Shown here: piece by piece, positions 23,801-37,700 of the stretch
Numbering within the stretch: the first letter of the stretch is position 1
Layout: each line of letters opens with the position of its first letter
Assembly: GCA_964016985.1 (NCBI GenBank)
Contig: OZ024821.1
Span: 90,262,093 to 90,326,092, forward strand
Direction: 5' to 3'
From: Anodontia alba
Lineage: Eukaryota; Mollusca; Bivalvia; Lucinida; Lucinidae
Length of the DNA: 64,000 bases
The notes under the pieces: generated by a model
Told to the model about the DNA's origin: nothing
Databases searched by the model: none
Seen by the model: the letters and a program-made list of their open reading frames with translations, nothing else
Program-made: the position numbers and the translations under genes

Positions 23801-26800
23801 AAGTGAACTGAACACTAAATATGACCTAAATACTGTTGACTGGGTTGTTAAACAACAAACTAACCACCCAGTACCCTGCCCCACTGGATTCTCAAAAAAC
23901 AAGGCTTATTGTGGCGAGAGCAATGAGTGTATACAGTTTTCAGCCTGTCAGTTATCACATCCTTCTACATGTATCTGGATTGAGATTTTTTTTCAATAAC
24001 TCATAGCCCAGATAAGGCGCTTTTTTTTTTCAACCAACAAAGCACTTATAATTTTCTTATTTCTCCATGTGAACATATGCTGTGGGGACTCATTAGACAT
24101 TACACATAGATATTTTATGAGATTTGCATTGGTTTAGGACATCAATGGTCAGTTGGTGCTATTTCTTTCACTAACTTTTTTTTCCTTTGTCAAATCAGTT
24201 CTTACAATTTTGTAGATTGTATAATATATTCTTAGTGACACAGAAAACATCATGCATGTGCTGTAAGAGTTCAACTAAGCAGCCATGCTATCCTGATGAA
24301 AAACTAACATAACATCTTTAATTATTAAATTTACATATTTCATCTTACCTCAACTATAGATCTGTACAGGTATGTGTAAGCCATGTTGTGTGAAAATGAT
24401 CTTTATTGCATTTGCATACAATGAAGACCCTGACCAGCCTGTGCACCTATGCAGTCGTAGATTCTACCATGATGGCTAGCATCCTGTAAATTGGTTTGTG
24501 TATCTGCTTAATTATGTGAATTTGGTAGATACATTTGGTAGATTTCCACAGTTTTTTACAAGTCAGACAATTTCTTGACTTCCTGTTTGCTAAGGAAAAT
24601 TTTTACATTTTAACCCTTGTGATGCTGAATAGATTAAGGTGCCATGCCCACTTCTAATTTTCAGCCAATCAGGTTACTTGATCCAGATTGTTTATATAAA
24701 TTTGCATACTTAATGGCAAACAGTGCAGAACCAGATCAGTTGGCACTGATCTGGATCTACACTGTTTGCAAAGACAGGGTATATCCGGGCTCTGCAGGAC
24801 AAGGTTAAATAGGATTCTTTGTCAGAGGGGAGATAGAAACAATTTTGACAGAGTTGCCTCCCCTGAAAGAGTATCTATTCTGCTAAAACCAAGTTGCAAT
24901 GATGGTTCTGTTCTGAATCCAATATCTGGAGATAGCTGGGGAAAAGTGAGTACACCTTATCTGGAATCTGTGGTTTATTTTTGATTGCTTTTTTTTTTGC
25001 GGGAGGTGGGGGTGGGGGGGGGAGCTTTACCACCTTTCTTAATGCCTAAAAGCTTCTGAAGTAGTGAAAGGTGCTTCATGTATTTATGTATTACAATATT
25101 TTCAGGGAGGAGAAAGACTTAGCATTGCACTTGGACACAATGTTATAGTGATATGGGATGTCGTCAATAGAATGATTTTGACAACTACAGATTGTGCAGA
25201 GAAATGCATTCTGTATCCTTTTACTTGTTCTTCCTTATACATGCCTCATCATACAGAAAGGAAACTGCATATAGCTTTTGATAAGGGCGGGTATCTGGTA
25301 AATATTTTTCTTATTTCTCCACAAAAACATATGTTATGGGTACTCATTAGAAGTGCATCAGAGATGCACTTCTAATGTGTACCACACATGTTTTCATGGA
25401 GAAATAAGAAAAATATCAATATGTTTGGTTCAAAAAGGGCCTTATTTGGGGCTTTCTTTCTGTATATACTGCATGCCAGTCATTTTCTGAGTATATTGCG
25501 CAGTTCTTCCTGGATAGAAACCAGTACTAAGCAATGTGGATAAAGTGTATTGCTCAAGGACAGAACACTTGGTACTCACTTGGGTCATAATGAGCCATCT
25601 CATCTGGATCTACAATGCTTGCCATTCTGTTCTTGATTTACAACTGTCAACTTTTTGGCAACAATGGATGTGTCCTGATGCAGAGATGGAAGAGTCGGAT
25701 TTCAGAAACTCAGGGGTGAAAGGGTTAAATTGCACTGTTTGCACATGTCTGCCAGTCCTAATACTTATGGTTATTACAGTATGTAGTATTACTTGTATCC
25801 TGGCTCATCTTTTGTCACATTTGCCATGACAATAAAGGATATTATAAACCTTAATAAGTATTAGATATTGTGCCAAGTTCCTTACAAACCAAGAAGACCA
25901 GGTTGTCCTAGCAGCAGGAACTGTGTTTAATCAGGTTGTACTCTGGAGCTCCGGTAGCAGCCATGATAATGGTCGAATAGAACCTTTCCATAGACTAACT
26001 GGACATCAGGTCTGTAAAATGGGTAATATTGAGGTTAAAACAGGTTAAGACAATCAGTAAGTGTTCAGTGTAAAATGAGAGCTCCCTGGTTACATAGTCT
26101 GGTAAGAAAGTGTCTACTCTGTTCACAATTTCATTTTAAAGTGCTTGATGACTCCATGAATGAAATGGCTGATCAGTTGGCCACAATTGTCATAAGGCTG
26201 TGTTTTTTTGGAGGAGCTGAGATAAGACAAGTATTAGTAGTGTCTTTAGAATTTGTAATTTTAGGTACACCAGTATATTCACAGAATTTGGTATTTATAC
26301 AGGATTTTTTTTTTTTTTTTTTTTTTCAAATGAATTATGCAACTGAATATTGGAGATAAAAAATAACCATATTGTGATTTAGTTCTGCCTCTGGAAAACA
26401 GGTTCTAAACATGTCTCTGGATTAACTTCTCTACCCCAATCATTGTACGGTCAGTTGTTTGATTATCATTTTTAACTGTATTTTGTGTATGTACGATATA
26501 TTGAATAAAACCTAATTTACACTAATATTATCACCCAAAAGTCTAACAGATAGCTTTACAGCCATCACCATCTTCTGGGCATCAAAGAAGTTTTTTTTAT
26601 GAAACAAATGTTCATAATGGAATGATTTCTGTAGTTTTGCCTGTTCTAGAAGAATCTACGGTTGTGGCAAAGCATCAGAACAATTGTATTAGTGAAAAAC
26701 ATAACATAGTGATTTGTACTCTAAATAGTTTTGTGACACTATTGCATCAAACACCATTTGATATACCATACTTCCACTACAGTATTTCACTTGTTAGCAT

Positions 26801-29800
26801 CCAGTATAGTAAAGTACCTGTGTGTCATATTAATACCAAATGAATTCCTTGCTTAATACCAATTTTCAATTCATATTGAAATATGGAAGAAAGAAATAAT
26901 GTCACAGTATGTCAGCTGTTGTAATTGCATTACTACCATGTTTGTAGTTGTACATGTTAGTTATGGAGTAAAATATGTTTTAATGCCCTAATATCATATT
27001 TGCTCAAATAATTTGGACCCTTTCATTCCTTAGCATATTTCTAAAGAAGTCCATTTGGCTATCTAGTGATGTACCTAAAAACACATGGTTACATGACAGA
27101 CTTGTAACACCTGATCAGATGCCACAGTATGGGTCTGACCTGGGTCTGAACTATTTGCTCAGGCCTGTGTTTCTGAATGATTAGGGTAAATGCAGTGATG
27201 CCATTTGCTATGTATTTCTTTTATACATTTCAGGGAGTGATTTTCTCTGTAGATTATGATGCAGTATCCCAGAGAATCTGTTCTGTATCAGATGACAGAA
27301 GTGTCAGATTGTACCAGGTAAAGTTTCCTCACACAGGTAATGATTGCTTTCTGACTGCCTGGGAAAACATAGAGACCTCTTTGCTACATGTGTTGTTTGG
27401 CCACTCAGCAAGAGTTTGGGATGTCAGACTCATGTCAAGTGTGTTTGTGAGTGTGGGAGAGGTAAGTTTTGTTTTCTGTCATATGAGAGAGATAACTTAG
27501 TAAAAATGAGAACATAAATGTAATTTAAAATTAATAGATGTTAACTAGCTAGTATAACTATTTTAAAAAATATAGTGGCCATTTCAAACAGCAGTTCTTT
27601 TGAGTTAGTGCTTTTTTTTTTTCATAAAATTTAATGTGCATCATAAGTATGAATTAAATCTCAAAATTTTGAAAAGCAGCACTGTTTTATTCAACCTAAT
27701 TAGAGCATGTAACACTTTATGTGCACAGTAAGACACTTTTTGAGTCTAAAGATTATTGTCCTTGTCCCTTTATCCAGTTTTCTGTAAGACCATATGCTGT
27801 GGATACTCATTAGAATCCAGTTCTTATGAATACCCACAACCTATTCTTTTATTAACCCATTGTAGACTAAATAGACTCCCCCCTCACTCTGTACACTGTA
27901 TTGAAAGAGTCCAATTTTAATTTTAGGTATGGACAGCTATGAGATTAAGATATTCTTAAAGAAAAATGGCTAAAGTATTTGCAAACATTCGAGACCCTGA
28001 TCAGATGCTGCATTCTGCAGCATCTGATCTGGGTCTGCACTGTTTGCCAGTTACCCTTTTAGGGGTCTCAAGACTGCAGTGGGTTAAGAAGTCAGGAAAC
28101 AAATATTGCATAAGTATCTATAAACACTTCACACATGAAGTCCTCTGCTGATCTTTCTAATAAGTGTGCCCTTATTAGGCAGACATCTCACCTCAAGTTT
28201 TCTTATTGAATTTAAAAAAAATAACTGCATAGTGCAGAAATTAGGTCAAATATGGCATACTACTTCACCAGTAGTGTTGTGCTAGATCAACCAGGATAAA
28301 TGCTGATCTTCATTATTACTATAAAAGCTGCTAGAAGCCTTAATGTTTTAGCAAATACAAATTTGAGCTGGAATAAACAAAATCTTAATTGTATTGTGCA
28401 CCCTTGCAACCTGATTAGAACCTGAGCCATTTCCTATACAGATGCTGCAAAGTTCATATACCATATTTACTATAAACATTTTGACACTATATCTGCTGAC
28501 CAAATGTCCTAACATTTGAACAAATCTATTTTACTACCTGTGGATGTCTCTAAAAACTGTTAGATAACTTACAAACAATGTAGACCCTTATCAGACAAAG
28601 TATTCTGCAGCATCTGTTTGCTCAGGCCTGTCTATTCAAATACTTAGGTAAATACACTAGCCAGAATGTGACTTGCACAAACCCTGATCAGACAACACCG
28701 TTACTTAACATACTTAAGTATTAAGGTGCCACTTGGTTGACTATGGCTGATTTTATCAGTTCTCTTTTGTCAGGATGCAACCTGCTGTGTGTGGAACTAT
28801 GATGGCAAGGTCATACAGAAGTTCAAAGGTCATAAGGTATGTGTTTTGTAGCGCACTGTTTTGAGGTAACTGTTTATGCTAAGCAAAGATTTTACTATAT
28901 AAGCATATTTAACTGTATATATGTATACATGTACAAGCATAAACTTGATTTATTTTATCTTTGTCTGTGAGAACTTTTTAAGTATCCAAGATAAAATTTG
29001 TAAAGAGAGATAGGAGCCAGCATCTCCCAAAAGTTCAATAGACATAACATAAAGGAGTTTTGCTGTACACTGAGATTTTCAAAACAAATAAAATTCTGCA
29101 TATTTTCTAAGTCACATGCATATTTTCTAAGTCACATGCTGCCCCGTGATAGTGGCTGGGTGTTATGATTTCACGTTGATTGTCTATGTGTCTGTTCTTT
29201 GTCCGTCTATCGTACATCCATCCATATTTTCGTTTCCAGATAATAACTTGAGTGAATATCAATGGATTTTCACCAAACTTGGTGTGTGCATTGATACTGT
29301 AGAGATCTGATTTGGGATTACTGGTGGGCAAATTTCATCACTTTTTGACAGAGATCTGCCCATGACATGTCTGATTTTTCATTTCAAGATAACTTGAGTA
29401 AATATCAATGGACTCTCATCAAACTTGGTATGTGCATTGATATTGTAGAGATCTGGTTTGGGATTGCTAATGGGCAAATTTCATCAATTTTTGACAGATG
29501 ATCTGCCAGAGACAGGTTTACTGTAACATCCATATTTTCGTTTCTGGATAACTTGAGTAAGTATCAATGGATTTTTGCCAAACTTGGTATGTGCATTGAT
29601 ATTATGGAGATCTGGTTCGGGATAGCTAATGGGCAAATTTTGTCAATTTTTGACAGAGTAATCTGCCGGCAACACAACTGTCTTTTCCTTTCAGGACAAT
29701 AACTTGAGTAAATGTCAACTGATTTTCACCAAACTTGATATGTGCATTGATATTGTGAAGATCTTGTTTGGGATTGCTAATGGGCAAATTTCATCAATTA

Positions 29801-31673
29801 CGACAGAGTTATCTCTCCATGACACAATTTATTTCAGGTATTAAAGGTATCCTATGGATAGCCAGTTACTGCTTAATGCATGCTGTTTCATCGCTATTTA
29901 TAAGCATTCATTTAACACTGGCATTAAATTTAGAAAACGTTTTGGGCATCAGATAAGCAGAGCAATTAGCTGTATTATCTCTTATCTTATAATGTTAAAG
30001 AAAAAAGTTGTACTAAGATCATTTTAGCATCATATTGCTTGTACAATTCTAATGATGTTCATCAAGGTGAGTTTTTGTGAAGAAAATAGTGGGTGGTCGC
30101 CTGGTGCAAGGGTGTCGTGTATCTTACATCATCGGGGCATCCAACTGATATTGGCTTACAGTTGGGCAAGGCCTGCTATCCTTGTAGCAGGTAAGGGTAG
30201 AGGGGGATGTTTTTATTTCTTCTGTTTCTTCACTTTCATTCCTGTTCCTCTCTTTCATCTCCTCTACTATCTCTTCTATCTCTTTTCTCCCTTTCTCTGG
30301 GAGATGACACAAAATGACCCACAAGGGTTGACATGTCGTTAAACCCCAACTCAATCAATCAAAATGTGAAGAAAATAGTAAAAAAAAAAAAAGAACCATC
30401 TTTTAATTATAAATTTTATCTTTGGTTCTAACAGTCATTTAGGTGTATATGTGTGTTGCTCTTTGACTAGAATTCTATGGAACTTCAGAAAACTGTGAAA
30501 CATTCATCTGATTACACTAAAACATATGAATATTTCAAACTTGAAACCCTGAGGTGTTGGCACCTGTCTCCCTCTATAATTTTTGTCCAAAAAAGTAGGC
30601 CCCAGGAGTTGGTGACATAAATCATTGTGATGTTGCATGATCCTTGCACATGAAGAAGATATTCATGAAATTTATTCGATATCCATCCAACTGTATAAGA
30701 GGAGATGAGATATCTCTTTAGGAATCAGGGATAAACCCAGCTAGCATTCTACGTAAATCTACATCGGGCCGTCATCGGCCCGTCAGGTACCCTGACGGGC
30801 CGATGACGGCCCGATATAGATTTACGTAGAATGCTGACTGGGAAGGTCTCTATGATGTTGCATGACCTGGCACATAAGGAAGTTATTATACCACAAATTT
30901 GATTGAAGTCCTTCAAACATTGTGTCCAAGTATTAATGAATGAAACATTACCAAGTGCCTATTAGTAACTGAAAAGGATAAAATTTCCCCATGAAATTAA
31001 TTTATAAAAGTAAAAACGTAATAAAATGTTTAATCACATGAGAAGAAAATAATACATGTAATAATAAAAACTTGCTTATACACCACAACCTCTTTATAAC
31101 ATTATTGCAGGGACTCAAAACAAAAAACGTTTTATCTAAACAACCATGTGATATTGGAACAAAAATCTATAGATTATGTAGAAAAAAAAATGACCATGAA
31201 TGGTCATTTAGAATGGATATAGTATTTTTAGTCCACCTTTAAGTCATCTTATATCCGAAACTGTCTTATAATGAACCATCTAGGTTTCGTTTGACATATT
31301 TCAGATACATGTACTAGTCTGTGATATGAAGCAATTAAATTTACAAAGATAGCTCATTCTGAGATTTAAAAAACAACAACAGTGGAATGAGCTCTGTCTA
31401 CCTTAAAGTTGTATTTTTTTATTAAGCTTAATCTTAGTTGTTATAGTGATGTATGAATTTTGTAATACTTTGCAGGGTAAAAGCATCTGGAGTTTGGCTG
31501 TAGATAAAAAGGAACAGTTCATTGTAAGTTCTTTGCTTTTAAGTAAACTTTCAGAAAGGATCCACTGAAAAAAAGGATCTATGTATGAACACGCATACAC
31601 ACACACACACAGAGACAGATAGACACACACACACTGACACACACACACACACACTCACACACACACACGCACG

Positions 31674-31731
<58 letters not shown>

Positions 31732-34700
31732 ATTTTGGCTCATCTGTTGGTAATTTCTAAACAGTCAGGGTATGACTGTATCCTCAGCTGCCTTAAAAAC
31801 TGGCTCTGAAAATTAATTTTGCCCTGAATGTTTGCTAAACAAAATTCTGATGGTGAATGAAGTAGTATTGAAAACATACATTTAAGGAACCCCAGTTTGT
31901 TTTGTTTTTTTTAAAAATCTGCTAGAACAGTAAAGAGTTAGATGATTGTGATTGTGTTGCATTCTGGGGGTCTTGTCAGATTCCCCAATGTTTGTTGTAT
32001 GCATTTTAGGGGGATGGCTGTGGTGTTCTAGAATTTTATTATGTACCTATCACTGATACTGCTGTCAAACAGCTCAGTTTCTTACACTCTGATGTGAAAA
32101 GCCAAATCAGTTGAGAGTCTCTGTTTTTCTAGATCTGTATTACACCCCATCATCAAGTCCAGACATGCATTAAGACACCACTGAAAGATAGTTGACAGTG
32201 ACATTAAAATTTAAACAAAAAGATAGCAGCAGACAAAATTTTAAAATATTTTTCTTCTATTTCACAGGAATCTCCTTTGCAGGCGATTTGAAAAATATGT
32301 CAAGCATTATTTTCTGAATGAAGTGTGAAGCCTTATTTTCTATGAAAAAAAAACAACAAAAAAACAAACTAAAAACGGTTATTTGTCATCTGGTTTTTTT
32401 TAGATAGAGAGCACTAATGGTTACTAGACAATGTTTTGTTAACAGGTAACGGGTGGTGGAGACTGCAGTATTCGTTTGTGGAAAGTAGAGGAGGAAGACA
32501 CAGACATGCATGTTAACACAGAGAGTATCGGTTTGCAGGTAAACCAAAATGATGTTGTCAGTAAATGAGATTTTTTCTTTCAATATTTGAAATGAATCTG
32601 TACTTATCTGTTCATGAACTATATTCTAATTTGAAACATATACTGAAAGAAAATTTAATTTATGAAGGACATTTATGTTCAAAATGCCATATGGCAAAAA
32701 TATTTCATATTATGACTACAGTCGACTCTCGTTATCTCGGACTCCACGGGACCTGATAAAAATGTTCGAGTTATCAGTAGTTCGAGACAACCAAATTGTG
32801 ACGTCAAAGGTATGACGACTGTTCGCCTCTCTGTTCGCCAAAACGTGCTTGGAAGGCACATGTATATGGCAATTTAAATAATTTACGCGTACTTCAGTTT
32901 GCATTGTTACTGTTTGTTTTAGGAGATGCAATGGTTCTCTTGGAATAATATCATCAATAAATGTTAATAATAATAAATTTCAAACGTCTCTTGTTGTCTT
33001 TTAATACTCCTGCAAATTTGGATTTCCATATGAGCTATAAATAAATTACTGGTTTCCGGGTTGTGTTAGCTATACGTTATGAACTGGTTTGGATTAGCTC
33101 CCTTCACATAGACGACTCGATAAAGAGTTGACTGGTTTCCGCTTTTGCATAAAACGCTTACAATGTTAAGCGGCAGCTGTAGGCTAGTTTGGATCATCTC
33201 CCCTAGCATAAACGAACCATCTCAGCGCGGCAAACTGTAGATCCTGCAGAGAAAGCTCGTTATCTCATCTGGACCTACACTATTTGTGCGGGTATCCGTA
33301 CCAGTCTACAGGGTCGGAAGGGTTAACATCGGTACCCACGTATGATTCATCTATTTGAGGCCATGCATGACAACTCCTGAGTCGGAACCTGTCGCGCACT
33401 GACTTTTCTTGAAGACGCTCACATATCATTCAGACGGACAGTACTCAGTAGTGAAGAGCATATCTAAACAATAAATTAAATTAAAGAAACTTCGTTGATT
33501 AGTCTTCCATAACACTATTCTGAGCCGCTTTTTATCTTACACATCAGTGACACGAGACGGTGTTGAGCGCCACGTGTCAAACACGACTCGACACGCACAT
33601 GATTTTATAATTACGGACTTTAGACATTGTTTGTGTTGTTTGTAATTACCTGGACAAAGGGGAAAATTAAAATATTGATTTATTTATCAATGGCCTATTA
33701 TGATTTTCATTAACTGAGAGACAGGCGGCGCCGCACCTTACATTTTTTTTCCTTCGTCATGGTCCGAGTTCAAGATACGCGGTAGTAAAATCTGTGAAAA
33801 ATATATTCAGGGACTGAAAATGATGGACGAGATAGCCGAAGTGTCGACATAAAAGTAGTTCGACATACGGGAAGCTGAAATGCAATAAATACATAGGGAA
33901 AATAATCGGGACTTAGAAATCAGTTCGACATAAGTGATAGGATCGAGATAAGAGGGGTCAAGATAACGAGAGTCAACTGTATTTGGTTGCCTGTTAGGGG
34001 TTAATAGAAAATACATTAAGCTCATTAAGGTGGCTCAGTTGAATGTGCGTCCGAATGCTGATCAGGAGGTCGCTGGTTTGTACACCGCCTGGACTGGCAA
34101 CATTCTTTCATGGAGATGGGTCATGAAATATTTTCTACTATCATATTTTCCCTTCCACTGATTCAAGAAGGGTGTTTGTCCATTTCTGGCAAAAGAATGT
34201 GCAAAAATACTGGTAAATTGCTTTGAGGACTAAGCCTGCCCAGGAAAAGTGTGGTTAAATAAACTGACCTGCTGGATATGACCTAAATGGGTAGACTGGG
34301 CTGAAAAACCTCAGCTCAAAAAAAAAAAAAAAAAAAAAAAATCAGCAGCAATCTCATAGGCTGTATAAAGTACATGTATACTGATTCTAATGTCTTTGAG
34401 AGAATTTTTTAATATTGGTGGACCCTGCTATCTGGCACTTTTGATGAATACCCACGACATACAGAGAACCCTCCTTGCAATGACAGCATTTGTTCCAGAA
34501 GATATTACCATTAAAATGAATTTGCTGTTGTAAAGAATTTTTAATGAGCAGAATGATATGCAGCAAATGCCGTGCCTTTTTCTTATTTCTTCATGAAATG
34601 TATGTTTTGGATATTTGTTAGAATTGCCTCTGCAAGGCAATTCTAACAAATATCCAAAACATATGTTGCTTGAAGTATTGAATAATAATGTTCCTGCAAA

Positions 34701-37700
34701 ATTTCTGATTAACTGTCACCTCTTGAGAGAAGGTTTCTGTGCTAGTCAAATTATCAGTATAACAAATTTTGTCATTGTATTAAGTGTCAGTATACTGAGG
34801 GCTGACTGTATATTTTCTTGGAGAAGTAAGAAAAAAAATATTTGTCTTGATACTTCTTTTATAGACAGCTCTAATAATCATAAAATAATACTACCCAAAG
34901 TTTTCAGACACCTAAAATCTTAACTGTACTTATTCTAAAGTTTGAACAAGTCCATTTCAAAACTTGATGATTTGCCTAACATGTAGCTAAAAGTACTGGC
35001 AGATTGGTAGACAGGCAATTTGATTTGGATCTGTGGTAAATGTCCTAAAATTTTGAACACTTTGTTCCATACTATTTTGGCCTAAATTTTGCTTTTTATG
35101 CAGTTGTTTCTTAAAATACTTGGTGGAATGACAAACAGTGTAGACCCTGATCAGACTGCTCCTTCAGGAGCAGTCTGAGCTGGGTCTGCACTGTTTGCAT
35201 ATGTTATTTTGTCAGAATGTAGGTGTTCGAAATTTTAGGACATTTACAGTATACTGTTAACTTGAGCATGACTGTCCAAATAACAAGAGTCCAAGGACAG
35301 TGCCTTTTCTTCTGTAATATTATTCTATTTTACCTATGTCTTTCAGCTAAATGTCAAAGACTTTCCCAGAAGTGTTCAGTTTTTAAAAGATGGCTATGTG
35401 TTGGTGATGACAAATGAAGGGTGGGTACAAGCAGTACCTTATATACCCTAAGTATTTGGACACCTTGACTCCTTACCATTCTTGTCCTAAAATTTTAAAA
35501 AGTCTACTTTACTACATGTCAGTATGTCTAAAATAGTGCTGGATGAGTGGCAAACAGTGTAGACTCTGATCAGACAGCACATTCTGCAACATCTGATCTG
35601 GGTCTACACTGTTTGCTCAGGCATGTCTGTCCCAAATATTTATGGTTATTACGGTAATTGCCCCAAATGTTCAGATACCTTAACACCTTATTATACTCAC
35701 AAAAGTTTCAAAGCCAAGTTGACTGCCTAGCAGTGTGTCTAACAAGTATTGCATACTCCAGGGCCCAGTGTTCAAAGCGTCATTAGCTTAACAAGCTTGT
35801 TAATAGTAAACTCTTTAAATGTTGTAGCTAAGGTATTTTCAATTACCTTGTTATTTTGCTGCAAAATATATATCAATGTATTTGCCATATTTCATGATAG
35901 AAATTTTAATGTCACGTTAGCTAACAACATCGTAAAGTTTTGAACAATTGGGTTAAGATTGTTTCTTTCAGCCAAAAAGGATGGATATTTTTCTTATTTC
36001 TCCACATAACAAAAAGTATGTGGTGGGTATTCATTAGAAGGAGGCACTTCTAATGAGTACCCACAACATGTAATTATGAAGAAATAAGAAAAAAGTATTT
36101 ATCTGGATACTTTCTTATCTGGAGTTATGTGGTGGCTAAATAACAAACAGTGTAGACCCTGATCAGACTTGATGTCAGTCTACACTGTTAGTTCATGATG
36201 TCTGTCATTTAGGGTAAATATGACAGGACACATGATATTTTTGAGAAATTTAGAGAGTATGTAAGTAGTTAGCAAACAGTGAATTATTTAATTTTTCAAC
36301 TACATATATAGAAGCTGATATAGTTAAATACCCTTGATTTACCTAGAAATATGGCCTTATATACATGCCATAATAGGGTTCATATCTCCATAACTTCTAC
36401 AGTTTTCAAGTTATTGATTTGAAACTTGCAGCAAAAAAATAATATAGGCTGGGTATGTGCATAAAGGTCACAGAACTGTGATCAAATTTTTAATGCTAAA
36501 GTTACATACCCTTGATTTACTTTGAAATATATATGTCAGCCTCAGTGGCTCAGTCAGATGCTAGTCTGACTGGTGATTAGGAGGTCGTAGGTTCAATACT
36601 TGCTGGGTCTGGCAACATTCATGGAGATTGAGTATGAAATATTTTCGAGGGTCATTCTGTTGTCAGTTTCTGGCAAAAGAATGTGCATTGGTACTGGATA
36701 ACCACTTAGAGGACTAAGCCTGCCCAAGAAAAAGTGTGGTTAAGTAAACTGATCATGCTCAAAATGACCCTAATGGGTTGACTGGGTCGTAAAACCTCAA
36801 CACAAACAAATACTTAGAAGTATGGTCTTATACACATGCCATAGTAGGGTTCATGTCTGCAGTTTTCAATATAATGTTTTGAAACTTGCAGCAAAATAAG
36901 ATTATAGGCAGCACATGTACATAAAGGTCAGAGAATTCTGATCAAATTTTTATGCTAGAGTTACATACCCCCCTGGATTTATGTAGAAATGTGGCCATAT
37001 ACACACGCCATAGTGGGTTCATGTCTCTGCAGCTTCTCATATAGTTTTCAGAATAATGATTTGAAACTTGCAACAAAATAAGAATATGGGCTTGACATGT
37101 GCATAAAGGTCACAGAACTCTGATCAAACATTTTTTGCTAGAGTTACATACCCTTGATTTACTTAGATATTTTGCTGATACACATGGCATTTGTTCAGAT
37201 TAATAAATTTACCAAGCCAAACTGGCAGTAGCCGGGCATTCATCCACTTTGTGGATCATCTAGTTTTTCTTGTTATAAATTATGAGCCTTTCCAAGTTAA
37301 AAAAGGACTTATTTAATGTATGTAATCTGCATAGAACCAGATTAACTGGCACATCTGAGAATCTGATTATGGTCTGCACTGTTAATCTTTTAGCTATGAA
37401 GCTATGTATTTTGCAAACAATGTAGACAAGCTTAATTAATGTGCAAGCTGATGTAGGTCTACATTTATGGCCTGTGACATAAGGAAGGGAAAATGTTGGC
37501 TTTCCTTAAGTGAACAGTTAAAAATTAACCAAGTGTGCTTTTGTTTTCTTATTTCTCCTAAATTTCATATGTTGAGGGTACCCATCAGAAGGGCATCTCT
37601 GAGATGCTTCTAAAGAGTACCCAAAACATGACTTCATGGAGAAATATAAAAATATGAAATTACCTAGCTACTTCTATTATCAAGAGCTATGATGAGTTGT

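Larger units (their letters stand above)
25213..25864 (+). other. WDR6: Intron 4, U12-type (GT-AG, minor spliceosome)
   Basis: The donor GTATCCTTTT fits the U12 consensus (A/G)TATCCTTT over its whole length. CCTTAAT at 25849-25855 matches the U12 branch site, and its branch A is 11 nt from the exon. There is no pyrimidine tract before TTAG. A family-E MITE and a half K-type palindrome lie inside. Confidence 0.85.

Noticed and set aside
25064..25375. 103-codon frame running through exon 4 without a stop
   Set aside because: After 25,212 it enters a U12 donor and a family-E MITE; protein similarity to WDR6 stops at that point and resumes at 25,865.
27177..27500. Frame beginning with ATG before exon 6 as a separate small WD protein
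   Set aside because: Similarity starts exactly at the acceptor at 27,233 and the phases join exons 5 and 7.
31403..31809. His-Thr repeat frame and its antisense
   Set aside because: Translation of the CA microsatellite after exon 8.
34428..34923. Two frames on opposite strands both starting MLELP and containing GNSNKYPKH
   Set aside because: Both read the arms of the family-E palindrome, so the similarity comes from the inverted repeat, not from a gene pair.
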